From the NCBI RefSeq assembly GCF_032854445.1, contig NC_088300.1, positions 248,001-312,000 on the forward strand: DNA of 64,000 bases, given 5' to 3'. A program made the position numbers and the translations under genes. The notes beneath the pieces were generated by a model that searched no databases, had not been told where the DNA came from, and saw nothing but the letters and a program-made list of their open reading frames with translations. The stretch's first letter is position 1, and every line of letters begins with the position of its first letter. This document shows, one piece after another, positions 50,801-64,000 of this stretch. Source of the stretch: Liolophura sinensis (lineage: Eukaryota > Mollusca > Polyplacophora > Chitonida > Chitonidae).

Positions 50801-51507
50801 TGTAACTGGTACACTCCATAAATCCATGATCTAGCAAAGTGTGGGTGTGTAATTAACCCACTCCATAAATACCCTGATCTAGCACCGTGTGGGTGTGTAA
50901 CTGGTACACTCCATAAATGCCGTGATCTAGCACAGTGCGGGTGTGTAACTGGTACACTCCATAAATCCATGATCTAGCAAAGTGTGGGTGTGTAATTAAC
51001 CCACTCCCTAAATGCCGTGATCTAGCACAGTGTGGGCATGTAACTGGTACACTCCATGTATCCATGATCTAGCAAAGTGTGGTGTGTAATTAACCACTCC
51101 ATAAATGCCCTGAAGTAGCAAAGTGTGGTGTGTAATTGGCACACTCCATAAATGCCCTGATGTAGCAAAGTGTGGGCGTGTAACTGGTACACTCCATAAA
51201 TCCATGACCTAGCAAAGTGTGGGTGTGTAATTAACCCACTCCATAAATGCCCTGAAGTAGCAAAGTGTGGGTGTGTAATTGGCACACTCCCTAAATGCCG
51301 TGATCTAGCACAGTGTGGGCATGTAACTGGTACACTCCATGTATCCATGATCTAGCAAAGTGTGGGTGTGTAATTAACCCACTCCATAAATGCCCTGAAG
51401 TAGCAAAGTGTGGGTGTGTAATTGGCACACTCCATAAATGCCCTGATGTAGCAAAGTGTGGCGTGTAACTGGTACACTCCATAAATCCATGATCTAGCAA
51501 AGTGTAC
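47847..51507. repeat. 48-bp tandem array next to the gap
   Basis: About 76 copies of TCCATAAATGCCCTGATCTC followed by GCACAGTGTGGGTGTGTAAT and TGGTACAC, with a shorter form (CCATAAATCCATGATCTAGC) interspersed. The many minus-strand ORFs (up to 174 codons) are 16-residue repeats such as HLWSVPVTHPHCARSG, enabled by a period divisible by three. Many single-base indels between copies, unlike the cleaner 145-bp array. Confidence 0.95.
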
Positions 51508-53169
51508 GTTTCCTGTACGTATATTCCGTGAATGCTACACTTTAGGAACGGATCAGTTCAACACTGAACATTTCGTAACTCGTTGGACTCCTGCCACTCT
51601 GACTTGATCAACTCGAGAGAAGAGTTAGCTCTGTATTCTCATGATGTTTGATCTAATAGCAGACATCGGCAAACGCAGTGAGATTACCCTTCGGCCAAAA
51701 TGCTTTGCCCACAAAATCTTGCCGAACTTATCGTTGGAGCAACCTCGGACTACGTTAACCATAAGGGACGATCCAGGAGCCTGTGTCCACTGTAGTTATA
51801 CTCGCACGTAAAGCTACGAGCGCCTCGTGAATCCGGTCACTGGTCAGTACTAGCTCGTGTGACTAACGTTCAACACAAACGGCCAAAGAATTAATAAAGT
51901 AAAACCATAAGGCATCTAAGGCGGAGTTAAGTAAAGAAATCAGGTTTCAATGATGCCGGAACGGACCAAAATATTGTCCTATATGCAATCATTCATTTTT
52001 TTTCTCTACTTATCTGATTGCTGTTTAATGCAATACTGAAGAATTGATCACGGAGTGGAGTGCCCTCGAGGAAACCACCGACCTTTGGCAAGTTACTGAC
52101 CCACGTTCCCACATGCATGATAAGTGACGTACACATTTGCACGCTGTGACGAACAGATTTGCACATTGTGAGGTACAGATTTGCACATTGTGACGAACAG
52201 ATTTGCACAGCATACTGGGGTAAGACAAGTGATCTTCAACAAACGTTACACTGGTCAAACAGCCTCACGAGTGTCGTCGACCGCATATTGTCATGTGGGC
52301 TCCGCTTCACAAAACGCACGTAATACCTAGGATACTGGGCCCATTTGCATGAAGCCCTCTTATCGTTAAGAGCACCTTACTACCATGACAACCACCACTG
52401 TAAGCATTACGTCGCAATGGTAGTTCTTAACGTTAAGAGGACTTCGTTAAAGCTTAAACGCTACTAAAGCTTAAACGTAACATTACGTGGAAACGGGCCC
52501 TTGGCAAGTCCTCACAACCTCTGAGTGTAGAAGAACGTACAAGTTCCCTCTCTAAGACTAGTTTGAATCCTTGCTTGCATGGGTTTTACTCTCAGTTTAG
52601 GGTCGTTAAGCAGTCTGTCTGCTCGATATTTTTCATCAAACTTGACGGACTGATCTCAGATTTGGTATGGAAAATCCTTTGTTCTGATTGCTTGGTGGCA
52701 TGGGATTGCCTTTTGTCCAGCCATCCAGTCAGCCGTTTCCATCTGTGCGCTCGTTCAAACTTTTGCTTCAAGGTTTAAACTTCACGCATTGATCTCAAAT
52801 TTAGCCTAGAAGTATCTTGTGGAAATTTTCTGTAATTCATGGTGGATAAATCAGAATCCAAATTTACCCATTTTACAGCACACCTATTTCATAATTATTC
52901 CTTCCCTTTGCATGCAGAGATGTGCGTGTCTTGAGGTTTCGGAATCTTAAAAGTGTATTTTTATCTGGTGGCTGAGGAGCTCCGAAAATCATACAGTCTA
53001 TTTTTATCTGGTGGCTGAGGAGCTCCGAAAATCTTACAGTGTATTTTTATCTGGTGGCTGAGGATTTCCTTTGTGATACACATGTACCGCTATAATAAAA
53101 CTATTTATTTAATCTCCGGCCACAAGCATAAAGAAAGCTATCACAGACCAAACTGATAAATCGTCCAGT
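51508..53169. other. spacer between the 48-bp array and ALKBH6
   Basis: No further FReD exon is found here in any frame. It contains a SINE remnant, a 25-bp repeat (GACGAACAGATTTGCACATT, three to four copies at about 52129-52210), and three copies of a 43-bp unit (TTTTTATCTGGTGGCTGAGG AGCTCCG) at about 52935-53065. Confidence 0.55.
51990..52262 (-). mobile_element. degenerate SINE copy (reverse orientation)
   Basis: Starts TTATCTGATTGCTGTTTAAT GCAATACTGAAGAATT, the complement of the SINE tail, and has ACCTTTGGCAAGTTACTG at 52081-52098. Block order equals that of 19.95-20.23 kb; a 25-bp tandem expansion interrupts its middle. Confidence 0.55.
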
Positions 53170-53175
53170 TTTATT
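53170..53175 (-). terminator. candidate ALKBH6 polyadenylation signal
   Basis: AATAAA on the minus strand, about 51 bases beyond the ALKBH6 stop codon (53226-53228). A very short 3' UTR is implied if used. Confidence 0.45.
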
Positions 53176-53225
53176 TAAAATCATTTTGTACAACAGAATA
53201 ACATGCGAATTTCCAGAAGCAATTG

Positions 53226-58095
<4,870 letters not shown>

Positions 58096-58660
58096 TTTCT
58101 CATGTCGTCTGCTTGAGGCAACTGTTACGGCTTTTCTGATTGGTGGATTGAAGTACTGCTAACCAATCAAGTACAAGATGAACGTAGTCGGCCTACATGA
58201 GGAAAAGAAAGTGACGACATATGTATGCTGCTAACTTTCTACTGTTTTTTAAACGACTTCCAATTCTTTTTTGAGTGATGGGTTAAGCATTATGATCACG
58301 AAGAAGGTAGTGTTACAAGTATGACGTAGATTTCTGTGTTAATTGTCACTGATAATCTTATTTTTTAGTGTCAAAGAAATGGATAGCGCTTATAAAGACA
58401 CGTGCTGCTTGTTACATCATAAAGAGTAGTCACAGCTACGAGCCGCCATTCGGCGCGGCAGAAATTATTGCCGAACGCAATCAAGAAAATCTTGCATCCC
58501 ACCACGAAAAAGTGGGCCTTAATCATCACGTGACTATATTGAAACAGGCTCCCTCCCCCTGCCGCCAGACGTCGTCACGGTGTGATCTCAAACGTCACTT
58601 ACCGTCACAACAGCTCGTGATGCAACAAAGTTCGAACTACAGGAAAGCTGGCCGTTGAAC
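58096..58660. promoter_or_regulatory. CpG-richer stretch upstream of ALKBH6, possible divergent promoter
   Basis: Upstream of the ALKBH6 start the sequence has clustered CpGs at about 58430-58620 (for example CCATTCGGCGCGGCAG) against an AT-rich background. Two E-boxes CACGTG lie at 58399-58404 and 58527-58532, and there is a TATA-like TTATAAAG near 58390. A 96-codon plus ORF (58368-58658) lies here but shows no family features. The region could serve ALKBH6, an unseen plus-strand gene, or both. Confidence 0.35.
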
Positions 58661-58990
58661 ATGTACATTATATTATATGTAAGAGTATATATTGTACATA
58701 ATTTTGTTTCTGTTCAAGTAATTCTTTTTTTAGGCATGTTGTGATGTTATCAACGTAATCCACGGTTTGTAGTTGGGTGTATTAAGTTTGTGAATATGTC
58801 CTCATACACAAGGCCTATCAATGATACATTATTTATATACTGTAGTACTTACTTCGACGATGTCCATGTACATATTGTGTTTTTCTTTCCAGATACTTCC
58901 TTTTAAGAATTAATTGGGTATTTTTAGGCAGTGAGATGTTTCAACGTGATCAACAGTTTGGTATTTTGTTTTGTTTTATTAAATTTAGTA

Positions 58991-59043
<53 letters not shown>

Positions 59044-59880
59044 CTATGAAAGTCATGTATTTTAAACAGCAGCTGAATGGCTTTCAATAAAACTGTTAAC
59101 ATTATGAATTTATTTAGTTAATACTAAATATAATAAAACAAAACATATACACATCAATATAGATGTACCATTACCCTCTGCAGACGTGTTTGTCTAACCT
59201 GGATGGATATTTCCTTGAGACGTCTTACCAAGTTCTTCACTTTAATAGCTCAACTTGCAGTTAAATTCTGAATTTATTGTATCAAGTATAACAATTGTTT
59301 TTATTCAGGACTCCCAATCAATGTATGGTGAAAATAATGGGACTCAGGGATATTTTTTTTTCACAGGACGTGGCACTAGTGCAAAGAAGAACGTTTAGCC
59401 ATTGTCATGTCACAAATGCATTGTAGCGCAATGTCTGCACAATGACTACTATATGTTACAAATAAAAACATTCGTACTGTACAGTTTTAAATTTATTTTA
59501 TTGAACAAACATTTCAACATATTTAAATTAACTGAGCATTTCAGAATTTACTGCAGTCATCAGAAAAAAGCTATTATTAAATATTATGTTGGTAATATAT
59601 TGTAGATTGTTAATATCGGGTAAGCAGTAATTTTTAGTAAAATGTAAAACATAAAATACATTACATCTGTAGTGGTGAAATGAAACATCTGTTGTGGTGC
59701 AATGAAACACCTGTAGTGAGGAAATGAAACTATTTCTTTTAATGTAAATCAAAAAAATGCTTAATTCCTGTCTACCTGTGTCCTAGCAGGTTAATGAGGT
59801 CAGTTACATGTAAGTACACTAGCTGCATATGTATACAAATGTGTATCCACCCATGTTAGTTTCATGTCCCTGTTTTACAG
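58661..59880. other. AT-rich sequence with microsatellite
   Basis: Contains an (AT)n run at about 58990-59041 and a 26-bp unit (GGTGAAATGAAACATCTGTT and variants) repeated three times at about 59670-59730. No gene seen. Confidence 0.55.
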
Positions 59881-59946
59881 GATGTCTGTCTGAAGGACCA
59901 CCGGTGCCACAAGAAGACAAGGACGGAAGGAGTGATTGTGTGACCA
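59881..59946 (+). CDS. possible single internal exon of an unidentified plus-strand gene
   Basis: A 66-bp segment between a good acceptor (CCCTGTTTTACAG) and a donor (CCA|GTAGGT) that is open in one phase only, reading CLSEGPPVPQEDKDGRSDCV. Its G+C is higher than both flanks. I do not recognise the protein and could not find partner exons in the window; a non-coding coincidence is quite possible. Confidence 0.25.
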
Positions 59947-62321
59947 GTAGGTTTCATGTTACATGTAGATATGTCAAACATACATCCACATCCTTTGTAA
60001 TGGTGTGACCACACAGCTTTTATTTAGCTGGATCTATTCTTGTTGCAGAGTTAAAATAGTATGCTATTAAATGGCCTTGTTACAGTTCCAAGATCTGTCA
60101 TTTTGGTCTGTGGCAGGCTTCATTTATTCAAGGTGAAGTTGAAGGCCAATGCAGCCTGCTGAAAACCAATTAATATTTCAGATGGAGGACCATTAAATAG
60201 GCTGATGTGAAAAGAGCAATTTAATGACATTTTTAGTCATCACCTGTGTATTTGATCAGGAAACAACAAAGCATGCTCACAAATATACAAACAAACATGT
60301 CATGTCCCACAGCTCATCCAAAAAAAAGGTGTGGAATAATTAAATTAGACTCTTGCGATGGATATTTGCTTTGAAATATCTAGGCCTGCGCTGACCGCTG
60401 TGCAATCCTGTCTTGGCCCACGTGCCATACAGGCTTGCTGAGATATTATCTCACACAAAGACTGCTCCGTGAGTCATATGACTTGTCTGAATAGGACGTA
60501 TTACAAACAAATAGACATGGTATATAAATAATAAAACAAATATTATAACCACTACTAGAGTTAATTTCTTTTCATTGCATTTTACCAGGTTACTACTACG
60601 CTGTATTTCTTCAACCTTATAACATGTTCACCTGGTGATTTAAGCCTGTTCTGAGGAGATTTCTCTATGTAGACTAAAACTTGATTTTCTCTGTGAAGCC
60701 TTGATGTTGGCAAACCCAATTAAACATAAATTGTCACCATTGTCAAAGTATTAAGACTGATAAATTGCATTCAATTTGTCCTCAAACATGCAGAAAGGTG
60801 GAACCATAAGCAGACAGCAAACCATTATGTGGAAGAAATTCAGTATGCTTGTTGTTACTCTTGTTGCTTTTTAACACTGAGCTAAATGATGAAGCTCTGA
60901 CAGTTGTTACATGAATGTCTTGTATGACGTAGTTTGGCAGAGACGAATGAGTGTTAGCAGAAAATATGCCTAAAGGCAGCCTCATTATCTAGTTATTTTA
61001 AATATCCTATTACTCCAATAAATGTATTATTTCTTAGAGTTTTTTTTTCTTTTCTTTTCATAATTTTAGGTTAAAAATACATACAAGGGTATAAGTTTAT
61101 GAAAAAATAACTCTTGACACTAATCCTTAAAAGTATAGCTCATTCAGTTGATCACTTCTTTAAACAATATTTATTATAGTTTGACAAATTAACCAGTGGA
61201 CTAGTTGTCCTATTTTTTAGGTCTTTTTCTTCTAGGACTCTTGGATGTTCATTGTTTCCGCGCACAAGGAGCCATGAGAATGTCACACAGCTGTTTCTAG
61301 TTTATGGATTGAGGGAAGGAAAATACAGGTGTAGTTACAGGTACATGGGTTACATGATGTCATTATTATCATGTCACACATAAGCTGTGGTGAAAAACTT
61401 CAGCCTATGTAAAACTTAACCTTTTTGACCTCTAATGCACTTTTTCCAGTGGAATTTGTAATTCTGTTGTGATCAAAATGACACAAAAATGATTGTTTGT
61501 GTCACTAAAGATGTAAGCTTCGCAAAACTCCACAGATTATCTCTCTACACCCCATAGTTCTTTAAGAATGTTTCCAAATGTGAGTGGCAGTGGTGGTTGT
61601 AAAGGTTGAAGAATAAGGGTAAACTAGGTTTTGTTTGTTCAAAACTTCCACAAGATGTTTTAAGTCAGCTAGAATGTATATATACATGTGTTCATACATG
61701 GAGCTTACATTTACTGGTAGTGCTTTTTCGGGGTTTTTGGTGCATTGTGAGCAGCACCAGGTTTTGTCAGGAAATGATGTATTTGACAGATTAATTTACA
61801 TAATGGAAATAGTACCATTTGTCACACTTATTACAGCCAACTGATGGTGGTACATGAAATGTGACACAATGGACAAAGCCATTTCTTAGCTGCTGTGCTT
61901 GTAGGGTGGTGTAAAGCATCTAATTACGCTTTTGCAGAGTTAGGCGTGATTTCTGTTGATTTGAATATGTGCTTTTGTCACACTTCAGTTTCTTTATTTG
62001 ACTGTGCTTTCAAAGAAAAGTACCACTGTTCTGTTTTGGTTCATGTTTCTTAGCAGGACGTTCACCATGTGATTTACTCACCTTTCGTTTAAATTGAGAA
62101 CTTTTGCGTGCATCTCAGAGATGTTTCTGAAGATGTGAGAAAGTTGCAAATTGTAATATAACACCATTGTCTTCACAGTACGAAGAGCACAGCATGCAAT
62201 GTGAAAGTTTGTTTGTGGTTATATTCTACATTATGATTTTGTCAGGAATTTTATCAGAGGAATATGCACCAGAGCTTTTGTATTATCTGGAATAGATACT
62301 GTATGTCCAGCATGTCCAAGA
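59947..62321. other. unassigned AT-rich sequence
   Basis: Possibly intronic if the exon at 59881 is real. No domain-bearing ORF, array or clear transposon is seen. ORFs are at most 69 codons. Confidence 0.45.
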
Positions 62322-62645
62322 TCTGGGAGCGGTAGATCCAGGATCAGTCCTGGGTCGAGTCACACCTAAGACATTAAAAGAGGAAGTTGTAAGTTCCTTG
62401 CTTGGCGTTCAGCATGAAGGGGATAGTGCAACGACTGGTTCATCCGTTTCAGTATAATGGCTCGAGCAGGGCGGCTTACTTGCCTTCGTTAAGTTGTCTC
62501 AGTGAAGCAGCACTAGATAAAAGAGCGGTGGAAATCCGTCCTGCAACAAGGAGGTACATCACATACACCCTAAGGATTCCTTCATCGTCATATGAAAAAT
62601 TGTTGAGCACGACGTTAAACCACAAGCACTCACTCACTCACTCCA
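62322..62645 (+). mobile_element. well-preserved tRNA-derived SINE with CACT-repeat tail
   Basis: Head GATCTGGGAGCGGTAGATCC with B-box-like GGGTCGAGTCACACC. The body includes TTGGCGTTCAGCATGAAGGG, GTCTCAGTGAAGCAGCACTA and GGAAATCCGTCCTGCAACAA, the 3' part GAGCACGACGTTAAACCACA, and the tail is AGCACTCACTCACTCACTC. I recognise this block order as a repeat widespread in molluscs. A 92-codon ORF across it is incidental. Confidence 0.75.
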
Positions 62646-63900
62646 AGATCTGGTGTGCTTTGTGGTATAGATTTCTGTGAGCCTGGCTGCTTTCTTTGTG
62701 TAATGCCCTTGTCATTGAAAGTTATGCCAAACCATCCATTGTCAGCCCATATGTTATCAGTGATTATCTGTTTTAAATTAGGCAAGTCAAGACCACGTTC
62801 AGCACATTTTGTTTCTTTGTCAACTTTACGAATTGATGCCTGTCTTGCATAACTTTCTGCTTTTTGTTCATTGGTTGAATGGTCAAGATTTTCACTGCGT
62901 AAGAACAGGTTAAAGGTTTTATTTTCGTTAAAAAGACAGACATCTTACTGTTTAGTTGTAAACTGAATATGGATTCATCGATGTCCCTAAGCTTTCGTTC
63001 ATTGACATTATCGGTTAGAATTAAAGGACTGTGGTATAGAGAATTTCTGCTGTGATAGCGGATGACATGATCTATTCAGTTATTACTTTCCTCAGAAATG
63101 TGGGCTAGTTTGTGATGTGCTTTAGGTATTTTATCTGTGGCACATTTATTTCTTCAGGAAGGTTTTTGTGTACTAATTGTAGGAACAAATTTAGGCCGCA
63201 TGCAGGCACAGATTGTGAATCCTGTTATTGCTGCTACTCCACTCACATTACTACATGTTTGCAGAGGATAATATGGCGTACATTTTGCAGACATGCATTC
63301 GTGATTGCAGTGTATGTTCGAACATGTTTGTATCCAGTTATATTCCGCTTTAAAAACTTGCAGGAATTTCTGTGCCTAAAGAATCTGCATGTACCACTTC
63401 ATTTTGTTGTGGTAGGTCAAAAATACAAAATGATTACCAGTTCGATTGTGTGTTGTTTTGCCACACGAATCACGTTTTACCAAAAAGCTATAAATTTATC
63501 GGGCATTTGGGGAGGAAGGTTTTAACTTCAGCTCAACTGATTGACTGACATCACTTGGGAAAGATTCACGCAGTCACCAAATGGACATACGAACATACTA
63601 CATCGTTACATTGTCTTTTTATTTTGCCTGTTGTGGGGCTAATTAAGAAATTTGACATCCAAGATTTACCCTTTAGTGTTTCTCTTGATTGTTAGCCGAA
63701 CACTGGGTTCAGCTTTTTGACATCCAGTTAACATATATTTGTCGGACTGGATTTTAGGGTTATTAAAAACATGACATGGAGTAACAATATTATCCAGTAC
63801 AACCAACGCTTCAGAATTCTTCGCGTGCATTACGTTATTTACGTCCCTCGATATTTCATGTGTCATGCTTAGCAAGAGAATGTGCTGGTGACATGTTCTA
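62646..63900. other. unassigned sequence near right edge
   Basis: A 137-codon plus ORF (63112-63525), rich in Cys, Phe and aromatic residues, has no motif I can name and base composition like its surroundings. Not called as a gene. Confidence 0.4.
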
Positions 63901-63904
63901 CATG

Positions 63905-64000
63905 AGCACTTACTCACTCTACATGAGGTGAACCCCTAGCACTCACTTACTCACTCTACATGAGGTGAGCTCCAAGCACTCACTCACTTTACATGAGGTG
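63905..64000. repeat. start of a tandem repeat running off the right edge
   Basis: Three copies of a unit of about 40 bp, ACTCACTCTACATGAGGTGA plus CACCCCTAGC-like sequence and CACTCACT. The CACTCACT motif also forms the tail of the SINE at 62.3 kb, so it may have grown from a SINE tail. Confidence 0.7.

Noticed and set aside
47637-51500. Numerous His/Tyr-rich ORFs on the minus strand
   Set aside because: Overlapping frames of the 48-bp array, several running into N bases.
63112-63525. 137-codon Cys/Phe-rich ORF as a gene
   Set aside because: No domain, membrane pattern or splice support; length is possible by chance in this much sequence.

Overview
The window is eukaryotic (spliced genes, long AT-rich introns, SINEs, microsatellites, an assembly gap) and reads like a lophotrochozoan, most likely molluscan, nuclear genome. 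The molluscan call rests on tRNA-derived SINEs whose 3' core (a 'hypervariable head + ...ATTCTTGAGTACGGC...AATCAAATAAATAAAT' tail) is familiar from bivalve and gastropod sequence. The species cannot be fixed from this sequence alone.

Three protein genes can be read. (1) BRMS1, minus strand, 36895 to 17454: eight coding exons that splice in phase to a 245-residue Sds3/BRMS1-family protein of the SIN3-HDAC corepressor complex. Intron 6 is a U12-type AT-AC intron of 10.87 kb. (2) A secreted fibrinogen-related (FReD) gene, plus strand, 41102 to 47590: a signal-peptide exon, a 2.5 kb exon encoding a charged/coiled-coil stalk, and the first FReD exon, after which it runs into a 200-N gap and satellite DNA. 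The stalk exon changes reading frame six times with a net shift of zero. (3) ALKBH6, minus strand, 58095 to 53226: six coding exons giving a complete 233-residue AlkB-family 2-oxoglutarate/Fe(II) dioxygenase with all expected ligands.

Much of the rest is tandem repeat: a 55-bp satellite fills 1-12.54 kb and runs off the left edge; 20-bp and 28-bp repeats occupy 14.2-15.5 kb; 63/41-bp, 145-bp and 45/49-bp arrays fill BRMS1 intron 6; a 21-bp family with a 251-bp higher-order unit fills intron 4; there is a 38-bp array at 39 kb, a 61-bp array in FReD intron 1, a 48-bp array from the gap to 51.5 kb, and 35-bp and 32-bp arrays in ALKBH6 introns 3 and 2. Almost all long ORFs in the window are by-products of these arrays. 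Dispersed elements include SINE copies in both orientations, two fold-back elements with matching termini, and one MITE-like inverted repeat.

The region right of 58.1 kb holds a CpG-richer stretch that could be a divergent promoter, one possible plus-strand exon and one well preserved SINE; no gene can be named there. I found no CRISPR array, transposase, reverse transcriptase, rRNA or functional-looking tRNA gene. The most notable item is the satellite-inflated AT-AC intron of BRMS1.
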